From assembly GCA_014529385.2 (NCBI GenBank), contig CM043969.1:22694446-22758445 (forward strand): DNA of 64,000 nucleotides, given 5' to 3'. The notes beneath the pieces are model-generated. The model saw only the letters and a list, made by a program, of their open reading frames with translations, made no database searches and had not been told where the DNA came from. Within the stretch, counting starts at the first letter, position 1; the number at the start of each line of letters is the position of its first letter. Positions 1 through 11,060 of this stretch are shown here, one piece after another. Both the position numbers and the translations under genes were made by a program. Source of the stretch: Adiantum capillus-veneris. Its lineage: Eukaryota; Streptophyta; Polypodiopsida; Polypodiales; Pteridaceae.

Positions 1-2
1 AT

Positions 3-630
3 AGATTGGATGGGGACAATTACCTTATGTGGGCTTACATGATGCAACATGTCCTTGTGTCAAAGGGCTATTGGAATAATGTGTAGTTCATTGATGTATG
101 TCTTGGTTTTGTGTATACATGCAATGTTGAGGATGTTGTTGGTTTTGGTGGCAAAATTGATGTTGATAGAGCTATTTTGCATACGGTTGAGCAGGCTCGT
201 TGAGATGTAAGAGATGTGCAGGCTCATGCATTGATTGCATTATCTGTGAAGCGCACTATTAGTCCTCCCATTCATTCAAGTAAAGCTACAAAACAGGCTT
301 GGGATATTCTGACTGGTCTTTATGCAAGTTGTGATGAGGCTAAAATTGCATTGTTTCATAATAATGAGCTAGAGTCAAAGATTATGCATGAGGAAGATGA
401 AATGCACAGTTTCCTTGCTTGTATCAAGGATATAGATGAGAAACTTATTTTTGTAGGTGAAGTCATTTCTGACAATTCCCTTGTGTAGACTATTCTTGAT
501 GCTTTGCTAGATTCTTACTAGACTTTTGCTAGTACTTGGAGACTTATGACCCAAGGAAATCCTGAAGTTGTCAAGTTTGATGCATTATGCACATTGTTGT
601 TGCAAGAGTCACTTTCCTGAAAAAACAAGG
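3..630 (+). pseudogene. gag: copia gag (UBN2-type) fragment
   Basis: Frame 3 from base 3 reads RLDGDNYLMWAYMMQHVL and stops at 84-86 (TAG). The next open segment (216-488) contains KATKQAWDILTGLY, the typical copia gag UBN2 signature, and stops at 486-488. Further gag-like codons continue to about 630 in broken frames. Gag forms the particle that packages element RNA. The reading is based on motif recognition only. The first residues may lie upstream of the window. Confidence 0.82.
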
Positions 631-796
631 CTAAACAGCGTGCAATTGAACATGCCTTCATTGTTGCTCAAAGAAAAAGTGGAAACAGTAATGTAGTCAC
701 TTCTCGTGGTTCTTTTGTGAGTGGAAAGGCACTTGTTCCTAATGCTTTTGCTGGCAGCATTCGTCTGAAAATTTTGGTGAAAAGGGAAAAAAGAAA

Positions 797-1177
797 ATGC
801 ATTTCCATTATTGTAAATCCAATGATCACTTGATCAAGCAGTGTCCAAAATTGAAGGCAGAAGAGGCCAAGAAGAAAGAAGCTGGTTCCACTATAAGTGC
901 AACTATTGTTGCATCTTTTGCGAAAGGAGATTGTGTTGTTGATGGATATGCAGAATGGGGTTTTAGTGCAGAGTGCACTTATGATCCTTTGGTCCATGAT
1001 GCATGTATGCCAATTACTGCAGTTGATCATGTGTGGTGCTTTGACAGTGGCGCTATTAAACACATTACGTCTCATTGTGACTTGCTTGCCTCTCTCAAGG
1101 ATGTCCTACATGGGAATACTGTCACTTGTGCCAACAATGCCTCTTATATAGACAAGGGAGTTAGAATATTGTGTTGA
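797..1177 (+). pseudogene. copia gag zinc knuckle and aspartic protease fragment
   Basis: This 126-codon open stretch begins with a CCHC-type nucleocapsid knuckle, HYCKSNDHLIKQC. The expected first cysteine is replaced by Phe (TTC at 803-805), so zinc binding would be impaired. Further on, WCFDSGAIKHIT carries the catalytic Asp-Ser-Gly of a copia protease (Asp codon 1043-1045). The knuckle normally binds RNA and the protease matures the polyprotein. The frame is lost near 1170 and resumes in another frame. Confidence 0.85.
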
Positions 1178-1725
1178 TTGTTGCAAATGATAGTTCTGTC
1201 ACATTTGTTGACGTGTTGTATGTACTTGGGATCAAGAAGAATCTCTTGTCTGTATCTACACTTGCTAGAATTGGTCTTGCAGTCAAATTTTTGGATGACA
1301 GATGTACTATACACGATGAAAATTTTGGAGATGAAATTGTTGCATCGGGCATTTTATGCCATGGGTTGTATAAGCTCACTTTGTATGACAAGTGTGGGCA
1401 GAATTTTACAAATGCATTTGTAGATTCAAAGGCTATTTTGGATGCAAAACTTTGGCATGCACGATTTGGGCATCTGAATTTTCCAGTTTGCTACGTTTAC
1501 AAAAATCTGAAATGGTTGCTTCAATGCCGCCTCTTGAAGCACCTATGAAGATTTTTGTGAGGGCTATATTTTGGGTAAGATGCAATGTCTGAAGTTTCCA
1601 AAGGATGGTTCAGTTAGGGCTACATGCAAGTTGCAGCTTGTGCATAGTGATGTTTGTGGGCCCATGCAAACTACGTCCTTGGGCAATTACCTTTACTTCA
1701 TAGGCTTTAATTAATGATTACTCTA
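1171..1725 (+). pseudogene. copia GAG-pre-integrase and start of integrase core
   Basis: The frame at 1171-1548 contains VDVLYVLGIKKNLLSVSTL and then LWHARFGHLNF, the GAG-pre-integrase signature with the His residues of the zinc-binding region. After a stop, 1580-1725 reads LQLVHSDVCGPMQTTSLG, the start of the integrase core with the first catalytic Asp in HSD. The sequence ends at an INDYS motif; the rest of the core is missing. This part can no longer integrate DNA. Confidence 0.87.
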
Positions 1726-2076
1726 TCCCCGCAACCCTTCCTCTCACTCTCGCCTTGCGACCTTATGTGGCACGATAACACCTACAACTGAAGGCTACTC
1801 TTCTACGAGCGCCATGTGAGTGCAGTCAGTGGAGATGAGGAGTACCCACGCATCGTCCATACCCTTCAATCCAATCTTCCACAGGTCTTGGCCTTCTTTT
1901 ATCCTTTTGCTGGCCACCTCATCAAGCACCCGACTGGTGCAACTGGCGACGGTGACAAAGCATAGCTGGCTATGGCGTGCAACGACAAGGGTGCCGAGCT
2001 GGTGGAAGCACCCATTCATGGTGTGTCGTTCTTGGATTCGAAGACCTGCAACTTTGACAATTGGTCACATGTGGGT
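1726..2076 (+). pseudogene. BAHD acyltransferase N-terminal fragment, broken
   Basis: Plus frame 1 from 1726 reads LSLSPCDLMWHDNTYN, then after a stop RLLFYERH, and later LPQVLAFFYPFAGHLIKH and MACNDKGAELVEAPIHG. These match the N-terminal region of plant BAHD acyl-CoA-dependent acyltransferases, which acylate alcohols and amines in specialised metabolism. In-frame stops lie at 1789-1791 (TGA) and 1963-1965 (TAG). The match ends by about 2076, before the catalytic HxxxD and DFGWG motifs, so only about 115 codons of a usual ~430-residue enzyme remain. It directly abuts copia integrase sequence. No intron is needed to read it. It may be a captured or rearranged host-gene piece. Confidence 0.8.
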
Positions 2077-4042
2077 GGAGATTGAGGATGAGGTAGAGAG
2101 ACATGCAGATTGCAAAGAAACAGTGGTTGAAAAAGTCAATATAAGAGTAAGGAGCTGTAGGGCATGAGAGGCTGTGACTCGCGTGGCCTGAGAGAGGCGC
2201 CTGTGGTTGGTGTGAGGGAGTCATGCGAGGATTGAGAGACGACCCAAAAGGAACGGTTATGGTGGCTATGACTATTCGACTAAGTGAGAGATAGATAGGA
2301 TACCGTCATTGGCTGCATGATGAGGAGAGAGATTTTGAGGGTGGTTGGTAACACGAGTCAAGAGATACAGAGAGAGAGACTGAGTGTGGGTGGTTGCCAC
2401 AAGCAAAACCAGGGAGAGAGTGTGAGGGTCGGGTGTTGCATGAGAACGAGAGAAAGGAAGAGACAGAGAGGTAGCTAATGCTACACTGTATGAGAGGGTG
2501 ACTCATCACTTTACGGCTATGGTCGCATGACCACTAACGAGCAATAGGCAGTTAGACACACACTCTCTCTCTCTCTCTCCCCCCCCAACCCCCCTTTGCA
2601 TGGAGTCACAACCGTCTGTGAAAATCTTTTTTTTTTCTCTCTTTGTCTCTTAGTGTATGTCAATTGCGCTGCAGGAGTTGTCCCTCATTATCTCTATCCT
2701 CTGTGTGTGTGTTCTTTTTCTGGTTGGGTGCTAGTATGCATAGTAGGCTTCACTCAAAGTGTTGAAGGCTTGCATGATGTTGGTGATCCACTAGACAGTA
2801 AGCGGAAAATAAAAATAAGCTAGCTAGATTGCATATTGTGTAGGAGAAAAAATATAAAATAAGCGGTTGAAGTGCTCTTGGTTGACAGAGTCAGCTAACA
2901 ACTGTAAGAATTAGTGTACACAACTATATGTGGTGCACTTAACAATTTCACCGTTGCTGTGGTTGTATGCTGCTGAGGGCACCAAGGTTGCAGGACCACC
3001 AAGCCGATGGATAACCTAATTCTTCTCTACCATATCGACTCCCTTGAATTTCATACATAGCTCGATATACATGGTTTAAATAATTCCCATCGGATAATAT
3101 AATGCACGTGATTAGGAAAAACAAAAAATCTGATAAGATAAATTATACACATGCATCTTGTATTCAAATGTAAATATGAAGAAGGAAGTTTAAGGAGAAA
3201 CATGACTTAGCTTTGATTTCTCTATGAAAACTTCTCCATAGCCATGGTAATTGCAAATCCAAGAATGTAGACTTATCTCTGATACCATTGCTACAAACGA
3301 AGAATACGGTGGGCTTGCAAAAATGCTCAAAATAACACAATATGGACCATAAAATGACAAATTTGCATACCCGACAAATCGCATAATCAAAACTCCACAC
3401 GAACAGAGCTAGAGAGATAGAGAGCGAGAGTAAGCGAGAATGTGCAGGTGCATGTAATGGAATTGATATTTTACTATTTATTGCACCAAGAATTGACCAT
3501 CAACACTTGATAAGTGATTTAGTAATCACGAGTTGGGTCTTACCCCAAAATTGTACTCGTATAGACACTCTTAGTGCTATAGATAAAATGAGAGATCCAC
3601 TCAAGCTGGAATCGTATTCACATCTGGATATTTTCTAGACCCCAAAAATCCATAATCTTGGGTTTTTGTGAACAACCGTGCTGTCTTGCTTCATCTATAC
3701 ACCTTGGTAGAGATAAGCCTTTACAAGTTTAAGACTTTCGAAAACTCAACCCGATCTTCACATTTAAAGTATGTAGTGCTAAAATAACACCCAAAAATCA
3801 GTTATGGCAACTGTTGCTTGTCCATTAGGATCAATGGGTACTCAACTAGATAGTATTATTTGATCTTGAAAGCAATCACTGATGGATTACAAACAGATGG
3901 CTCTTAGCCAATCCAAAATAGGTGGCTCTTATCCCTTCAAAAACAAATGGCTCTTAGCCCTTCCTGTTACCATACTGACATAGAAAGATTTTAGTAAAAT
4001 CATGCCTAATTTCACCTTTCCCGTAGAGAATTAGGAAGGAAG

Positions 4043-4043
<1 letters not shown>
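2077..4043. other. non-coding stretch, no gene recognised
   Basis: Small unrelated ORFs only. The region is purine-rich from about 2160 to 2500 and carries a short (CT)n run at 2563-2579 followed by a C-run. The words 'ggctcttagcc' and 'ggctcttatcc' recur at about 3899-3960. I recognise no protein domain, LTR boundary or RNA gene here. Confidence 0.5.

Positions 4044-4118
<75 letters not shown>
4044..4118. repeat. (GA)n microsatellite, ~75 bp
   Basis: Uninterrupted GA dinucleotides seen directly. The poly-Leu/Ser reading on the minus strand through here is a by-product of the repeat. Confidence 0.98.
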
Positions 4119-4121
<3 letters not shown>

Positions 4122-6030
4122 TTGGGCTGAGGAAAATACCTTATTCTACTGTATTGTATGCCCCCTGCGTATGCCTCTGTGAAGACAATGGTTGTGTTGT
4201 AGCTTATCCTATAAGCGTACAACAATGTGCTTGTACAATGGTCTAAGAGAGAGAGGTACCATAAGCGACATCTTGACCCACCTACCTTATATGTGATCAT
4301 GATTGTATCAGGGTGACATAAGTATGGCACTTTGCCTTTGAATAAACATAAATAAAAAATGTTTTAATACATCAATAACTGACCTCGTCCTTGGTAGAGT
4401 AGCTAGTGCTATAGCGAAAACATATAGAATGATGGGGTGTCGTATGTTCATTGTACTAGTACGCATGCATACATATCAAAAATAGAATAATAAGCCCTTG
4501 GCTTCAATGACAGTCTCAACCATGTGAGCCCCTGTTATGCATCACGATTACACTAGCATGGATACATCATAGGGCATCACTGTATAAACCATGAGCTTAT
4601 ATCCACGTAGTGCCAAAGATGTGTGCCATTATCCTTGATCTGAAGTTTATTAATAATATCTAGGAACATAAGAGAAGCCTTGATTTGCATGAAGTCAGGG
4701 AAAGCATTTTGCTTTGCACACTTGAGAAATCTTTTTCAAATAAAAGGCTAAATTACAAAAGAAACAAGCATAACTTGAAAATTACTAACCTTGTCACCCA
4801 CTTGTAGCTAGGTTTTCGGTAATTTTCTCGAATCTGGCTCATAGCCATATGTACTGCTTGAGTGAGTTAGCGTATGTATCATATACGCCCTCATGTGATG
4901 TAAAAACTTACAGACATCTTAGCAAGTTTGCCCAAGTTCGTATGCTAATTAATAGCATATTCCAAACTTTGAAAACCACAATGCCAAAAATGCCAAAAGG
5001 GAATCCTTGCTTCACATAAGTACTCATGGAGTTCTGGTGCTCATAGCTAACAGATACTCTTGCCAATTTACAATTTCATAGCAAAAGAGAGTCAACCTTG
5101 TCGAGCTTTCACAGATAATCGTCCGTGTCAAATTGTACCACATATTGAAAAGAAAAAAAATACTTGCAAGTATGTACCTCGTACATTCTTGTCTTGATTA
5201 CAGTTGTCCTTGATCTTATAGATTTGTCTCGGCTGATGGAACCTCTGGAAAACTTTGCCTATCAATCATAAACTAGCAAAAATGCAAATCTAGAATGCGA
5301 CATAGAGAAACTCCTATCTGTTCTCAAGCCGGAACAAGTGGTGCGGGGACTTTCCTGTCTCCATTGTGGCTCATAGCCATTGCGCATCTTACACGATCAA
5401 TTTAAAAAGAGCTCCATACTGCACCTTGCCTTCAAAGGAGTTACCTCTTGTGGTAATGCCAAGTGTAGCAATTGGCCATGCCGATCTCCTTGAGATGCTA
5501 GAGAGGCGGTTTGTACTCAAGCCGTGGTTGATTTGGGTTATGATGGATTTCAACCATCATGTTTGATTAGAAGCATTACTACAGATTCAAAATTCAGATT
5601 TTGTTGCTATAAGTGCTAGAGATTCATATTTTAGCAATTTAGAGAATTTGAGGACTGTCTCTGAATTGTAGCATTCACTATAATGAAGGATTACGAGTAA
5701 TTCTAGTGATGTGTGCATGCTAAAATTTAGGGCCATGAGCAACATGAGAGACTACAATTGTAGAGAAGATGGTGGACGATGTGGTTTCTTGGAAGCGAAG
5801 ATACAATCAGAACCTACACTTTGCTCAAACTAAAGCTACAATATGATGAATCTAAATATGTAGTTTACCGATTTTGAACATGCAGTATGCTAAATCTGAA
5901 CCTGTGTATTCAACTTGACGCTACTGAATGAAAAGTTGAAGTTGATGCTAAATTAGAAAATCAAATTCAACCTAAAATCTGAATCAAAAATTTGCATGAA
6001 CTCTAAAGTAGAAGTGTATTCAAATGCTAA
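4119..6030. other. AT-rich stretch without recognised genes
   Basis: Only short ORFs occur, such as one of 66 codons at 5366-5566, none with a known motif. I found no LTR pair, terminal inverted repeat or RNA gene. It may be old retroelement sequence beyond recognition. Confidence 0.4.
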
Positions 6031-6300
6031 ATGGAAGTGGAAGTGCTCAGTATGGTATTTTTGATTGGAACCTCAAAACTGATTCAACTTGGAAGCTTTG
6101 AAGAGTTTGGAGTGTTTCAAGCAAGAGTTATTTCAAAATTTTCACCAACTTTACCTAAATTTTTGATTTTAAAAGTTGTATTGCATGATGAAGAAACTAT
6201 ATGTCAAGATGGGAGTGACCTAGGTACTGTATTCTATGGTCTCCACTTCAAGATTACATGTAGTCCCAGTTCAATGTGGTGCACTGAACATGAGGGCTAA
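6031..6300 (+). CDS. hypothetical 89-codon ORF
   Basis: An open frame (MEVEVLSMVFLIG...) ending at TAA 6298-6300, with no recognised domain. It lies 27 bases upstream of the Cys-rich ORF at 6328 and could be an upstream part of the same broken gene. No start-site support is visible. It may be chance. Confidence 0.25.
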   Translation: MEVEVLSMVFLIGTSKLIQLGSFEEFGVFQARVISKFSPTLPKFLILKVVLHDEETICQDGSDLGTVFYGLHFKITCSPSSMWCTEHEG

Positions 6301-6327
6301 CTTGTTATGTGATTTCTAATTTCTGAA

Positions 6328-6910
6328 ATGAGTAGGAAGAAGAAGAAGAAAAAGTGTGATGTTTGTCTAAAAGATGACCATGTTCAGGATGAGTGTTCGT
6401 TGGTGTCTGAAGTTTGTCCAAAAAGAGATATTTGCAAGTATTTTTGTATGGCTGATTTGTGCACAAAGGTCTTGAATTTTCAAACGTTGTCATAAAGAAT
6501 TATCAAGGGGGAAGTTTCATGTAGCCAAGGAGAAGTTAGATGATTTGGAATCTCTACTTGAAGATGCATTGGAGTATCTTTTTGAACACAAGGGTAGAAG
6601 ACTGAAATCTTGTTCTACCAAGAAGGGAATCAGATGTTTGCAAAAGGTATGTTTGCATTTCAAAGAGAAACTTGAAGAGGAGTTTGGGTTTGATGAGATT
6701 AGTGATGATGGTGAAGAGGAGTGGAGTTATCCAATGGGAGTGTTCATGATTAAGGAAGAGGGAGTACACATGGGTGTGAGTCAAAGTAGTCACCAAAATC
6801 GCATAGAAACCCCTCTACCAATATCAGGCAACTACCCAAAAGAGAGAATTCATCAATTTTACAACCTCAATAAGGCATTGAATGTGTGTAAAACTAATAC
6901 ACTTTCATAA
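6328..6910 (+). pseudogene. CCHC zinc-knuckle ORF of unknown family, frameshifted
   Basis: Starting at ATG 6328, a lysine-rich leader is followed by CDVCLKDDHVQDEC, an exact CX2CX4HX4C zinc knuckle (6355-6396). Next comes a second cysteine cluster, CPKRDICKYFCMADLC, spaced CX5CX3CX4C. A stop falls at 6493-6495. Coding resumes in another frame and runs to 6910 with a charged, probably helical segment (EKLDDLESLLEDALEYLFEH) and an acidic patch. Zinc knuckles usually bind RNA or DNA and occur in retroelement gag and in host nucleic-acid-binding proteins. I cannot assign this one. The LTR element at 7088 is inserted just downstream, so sequence after 20568 was once its direct continuation. Confidence 0.5.
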
Positions 6911-7008
6911 AAAAAGCAAATATCTAAATCCTTAGCAAGTAAGGCATTGAATGTGTGTAAAACTAATACACTTTCATAAAAAAAGAAAATATCTAAATCC
7001 TTAGCAAG
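6871..7008. repeat. 69-bp tandem duplication
   Basis: Two adjacent copies, 6871-6939 and 6940-7008, differ by one base by eye (GCAAA versus GAAAA). The first copy covers the end of the preceding ORF, including its TAA. Such high identity implies a recent duplication. Confidence 0.95.
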
Positions 7009-7284
7009 AAAAACAACTCAACTTGAAACTCGGGAAGGAGGATTGGAATACCTTGATGTTCAATAATCCATTCTTTTTGGAAGTTTTTGTTAACCCTTAG
7101 GCACATTCCTATCACCTACAATGGGCGCTGTATTATTTATTTGGTAGAGTCAGGTACCGGGCTTGTCAGTCCAATAGGAAAAGGGTAAGAGTGATCTTCG
7201 ACGATGAGAGGCGCACTCTAACTGGAACATTCAAGGGATTAATTGGCTAAGCATGGGTGCCCAAGTGTGAATGGGGCGAGCTCA

Positions 7285-7290
7285 TATAAA
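7285..7290 (+). promoter_or_regulatory. TATA box in 5' LTR
   Basis: TATAAA within 'gctcatataaaagtc', conserved exactly in the 3' LTR at 20121-20126. Its position fits the U3 promoter of an LTR retrotransposon. Transcription is inferred. Confidence 0.65.
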
Positions 7291-7396
7291 AGTCAACTAA
7301 ACCTAAAATTCACTTAGTCTCTCATTGGTGCAATTGACGAGTGCTCTTGCTCCATCTCCATCTTCTTCTTCTTCATCTCCTTGTGTGTGTGTATAC

Positions 7397-7496
<100 letters not shown>

Positions 7497-7738
7497 TCAA
7501 GCATTTTGACGACGACACGGCGACGGCGAAGTGGTTGAGCGCAGCGCAGCGGCGGCTCCTTCTTCTTTGCGGCGAGGAATTCTCCACGACAGCAAGCGTA
7601 GAGCGGTGAGTGACACACCATCGCCATCTTTGAGCTTACTAGTTTAGGCTTGTTGTGTGCTTGGAGCCATTTGTGGCTCGCACACAGTGTATCGGCAAGT
7701 TCCTTGCATTGACACGTGTGACAGACGCGCACATTTTT

Positions 7739-7754
7739 TGCACCGTTGCCGAGA
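7739..7754 (+). other. primer-binding site, tRNA-Asp type
   Basis: TGCACCGTTGCCGAGA follows the 5' LTR end by five bases. It closely resembles the tRNA-Asp-type site TGGCGCCGTTGCCGG used by Athila/Tat Ty3/gypsy elements, with a few substitutions. The corresponding place after the 3' LTR lacks it, as expected. Confidence 0.75.
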
Positions 7755-8493
7755 AAATGCCATACACTAAGCTTGAGTGGCACTCTGTGCTTCTTTGTGG
7801 TGCAATTTCAATTGTAGGAAAGGTAGGGAAGGAAGGTGTGTGTGTTGAGAAGAAGGATTTTGTTTTGCTATTGTGTATTTCTTTGTTAATGAAAATTTGA
7901 AAGGTATTGTGTTTTCTCTGTGATAAGGTGTTAGTATTAAGGTTGTTAGTTCTGTGTAATGTAAAGTATAGTAAGTAGGAAGTAGATATGGTAGAGCTAA
8001 TGAAGTATGTTAGTGTGTAACAATAGGTGTATTAGTTGTAAGTAGGTATGTAGAGTGTGTGTGTGCTCGCGTGCACGCCGCGGCGACCTTATCCCAAAAA
8101 AATAAAAATAAATTTAAAGGTAGGATCGGGATCGGGAATATCTCCCAGACCCAAGCCCATACCCAAGCTCAAGCTCACGCTCAGGCTCAGGCCTCAGTCG
8201 CCCTTTAAAATTACGTATATTAGCTTCACAAGTAGTTAAAAATTGACTTTTTTGAGGACCAACTGAGCTTTAGGTGACTGAACGTTGTGCTGTAAAGCAC
8301 ACCGCAACCCTCTGAGCAATACACTCATTTTGAGCTATCACACACTTTAATAAAAAAACCGATCATTAAAGAACATTAAAAAACGAGTGAAAACGGACGC
8401 CTAAAAAAGTAAGCGGTTAACCTTCGAGGTTATTCGTCGACGCTTGTAGGGTGCCAAAGGCACATGCATTTGCGCTCTGGTCGTGTGCTAGAG

Positions 8494-9346
8494 ATGGAGC
8501 AACTAGAGAGAATTTCGACTTACGCGAGTTCTCAATATCCACATACCTTAGGTTCCGGGCCCTCAGCGGGGACCCAAGGTAGTACAAACCAAGACCCTGA
8601 ACATAGCGGCTAATGACTCTTCCTCTGACTACGACGTCATGGAGGGTTTCCCAATGCCTAATCCCGATAGCTCAAGCCAAGACATGCATGCCATGGGTCC
8701 ACGTTCGGGGCCGAGCGTGGTTAGCCGCTTGAAGGAAACCTTTAGTAGAGCCACTCGCTCCGAACATGGAGGTAATGATGTAAATGAGGGGGGTGGGGAA
8801 GTAAATTCTCCATTCATGACCAACGTGGACCCTATGCCCTTAGAGAATGTGCACATGAATACTTCATTCATTGCATCTCCGGACTCTTAAGAGCTATTCC
8901 CCTCCGAGGTCATATTACCCGATGGTAGAAGCCTTGCCGAAGTGCAAGAGGTTGAGTGATATATCATTGCAGCTAGGGAAAAGGAAGTCGAGAGCTTACA
9001 CAAGGTGGAGCAACGAAGAGAGTTAAAAGCAAAAGCCCCTATGTCAATATCCTTGCTAAGAGAGCAATCGAGTGCTCCTGACCTAGCAACCGCTAAGGGC
9101 CAACCCCTAGAAAGCAACATTGCATCTAGCTCAAAGGACACCCCTAGCACCTCAATCCTAGATGGAGCATTCTTAAATGAGATTTGGGAAACGGAAACTC
9201 TAACCGACCTATACACATGTCACACCTATCATGTGGGTTGGTTAGATGTCCTACAATCCCCAATGGGTGCTACTAGTGTGGAGGATCAACAACAAAGAGT
9301 TTGTGAGGTCATCCATAGGGTCATTGAGTTGGAAAGATAGAACAAG
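8494..9346 (+). pseudogene. gag: gag N-terminal part, split by CACTA insertion
   Basis: ATG 8494 opens MEQLERISTYASSQYPHTLG. A frameshift near 8600 moves the reading to the frame containing NDSSSDYDVMEGFPMPNPDS. Stops follow at 8888-8890, about 8958 and 9338-9340 (TAG). The segment is polar and low-complexity, as gag N-termini often are. Codon AAG 9344-9346 is the left copy of the CACTA target duplication. The same frame resumes exactly at AAG 14913, so the gene was one piece before that insertion. Confidence 0.7.
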
Positions 9347-9356
9347 CACTACAACA
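9347..9356 (+). repeat. CACTA left terminal inverted repeat
   Basis: CACTACAACA, exact inverse complement of the last ten bases of the element (14903-14912). Confidence 0.95.
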
Positions 9357-9369
9357 CTAAATGAAGATA

Positions 9370-9500
9370 TCGATGCGCCTATATCAATGGCCATGTCTTT
9401 CCACGCGTATATCAACGACATTAGCGGGCGTCGCTATACGCGTCGCAATGTGCGTCGATATACGCGTGGAAAGGCTTTATTTGCCACGCGTATAGCGAGG
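9370..9500 (+). repeat. CACTA left subterminal repeats
   Basis: Short CG-rich words recur in both orientations (ACGCGTATATCAACG, GCGTCGCTATACGCGTCG, GCGTCGATATACGCGTGG). The cluster is mirrored at 14750-14890. Such clusters are the transposase accessory-protein binding sites of En/Spm-type elements; that role here is inferred. Confidence 0.7.
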
Positions 9501-9636
9501 CGTATATCGACGCCAAAAAAAATTGGGGGAAAAAAGAGAAACCCGCGCGCAGGGGCCATTTTTGCCTGCTCGGGTCTTGGCCGAAACCTGCTGCGCAGGT
9601 ATTATGTCCATCTCCACCCTCCCCAACCCCTCTCTC

Positions 9637-9638
9637 TT

Positions 9639-9671
<33 letters not shown>

Positions 9672-9695
9672 CTCTACATCGTGTGTGTGTGTGTA

Positions 9696-9773
<78 letters not shown>

Positions 9774-9820
9774 GTGTGTGTGTGTGTGTGTGTAGGAAAG
9801 ATGTGTGTGTGTGTGTGTAG

Positions 9821-9852
<32 letters not shown>

Positions 9853-9898
9853 TGTGTAGGAAATAGAGAGAGACAGAGCGGTGTGTGTGTGTGTGTAG

Positions 9899-9957
<59 letters not shown>

Positions 9958-10017
9958 GTGTGTGTGTGTGTGTAGGAAAGAGAGAGAGAGAGAAATGTGT
10001 GTGTGTGTGTAGGTAAT

Positions 10018-10057
<40 letters not shown>
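9637..10057. repeat. compound (CT)n/(GA)n/(GT)n microsatellite
   Basis: Long GA blocks alternate with GTGTGTGT-TAGGAAA units. The phrase 'gtgtgtgtgtaggaaagagaga' recurs several times, showing higher-order duplication rather than simple slippage. Long ORFs reading through it (RERERE or LSLSLS) are repeat artefacts. Confidence 0.95.
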
Positions 10058-10060
<3 letters not shown>

Positions 10061-10454
10061 AATGTATACTTAGGAAATTAAAACTAAAGAAAAAAATTAA
10101 AGAGAAATGAAATGAAATGTTATATTAACGTCTTCGAAAGGCCAAAGCGACCTATGAGACATGAGACAAGAAAGTTACAATGTGATGGATACAAAGTCTG
10201 AGTAAGAAGATGACAAAATAAAATATTATGGAATCCTAAACTGCTGGGTGTGGACTAAACGGCTAAACGAGCTAGTTGGGATAGGTAGATCTCCTCCATG
10301 GTCAGTACTCGGACCGGACGTTGTGCATGTCGAGCCAAAGTGACCTAGCTAGATCCTCTGATGCAGCCTCTGTCGATGTTGTGTAGTCCTCCGCAGTCGT
10401 GGGCGTCTAGATCTCCCTAGATCAGTTGCTCGTTCGATCATTAGAGAGATAGGG

Positions 10455-10655
<201 letters not shown>

Positions 10656-11005
10656 GGAAGTGGAGCTCCAGGAGTTATGGCAGAGAAATAGGAAAATAGA
10701 GAAATAGAGAGAGATAGGAAAATAGAGAAAGAGAGATAGCGAGAGCGAGATCGAGAGAGAAAGAACGAGAGATAGGGTACGTAGACAGAGAAGAAACTAT
10801 GGAACTAAAAGAGGCAAAGGGGTTTTGCCTGCTACATGCATTGCCATGTACACCTGGGAGTGCATGTATGTGTCTACCCATATAGGATTTGACCAATAAA
10901 GATGAGATTTTAACCCGGTGGTCCCGATCTTCGTACATCTCTAGACCGAGGTGTATGGAGATTGGGCAAGACTAGAGAATGCGAGGTAGTTTACATTGTG
11001 AGGAG

Positions 11006-11039
<34 letters not shown>

Positions 11040-11060
11040 CAACATTCATAATCATTGTAG

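Larger units (their letters stand above)
3..1725 (+). mobile_element. Ty1/copia retrotransposon remnant, 5' part of polyprotein
   Basis: The order gag, zinc knuckle, protease, GAG-pre-integrase, integrase start is the Ty1/copia order, read on the plus strand across several frames. It begins at the window edge with a gag N-terminal LDGDNYLMW-like motif and breaks off inside the integrase just after an INDYS motif near 1725. Reverse transcriptase and RNase H are absent and no LTR is visible. Stops at 84-86 and 486-488 and several frameshifts show that it is dead. What follows directly is unrelated host-type coding sequence (BAHD fragment), so the 3' half was lost by deletion or rearrangement. 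Confidence 0.9.

Noticed and set aside
668-1075. 135-codon minus-strand frame
   Set aside because: It is antisense to recognisable copia gag and protease and has no motif of its own.
1726-2076. Functional BAHD acyltransferase gene
   Set aside because: Two in-frame stops, only about 115 codons, and no HxxxD or DFGWG motif.
9246-10020. Long frames of about 200 codons on both strands
   Set aside because: They consist mostly of RERERE or LSLSLS and HTHT readings of the GA/GT microsatellite and include no domain.
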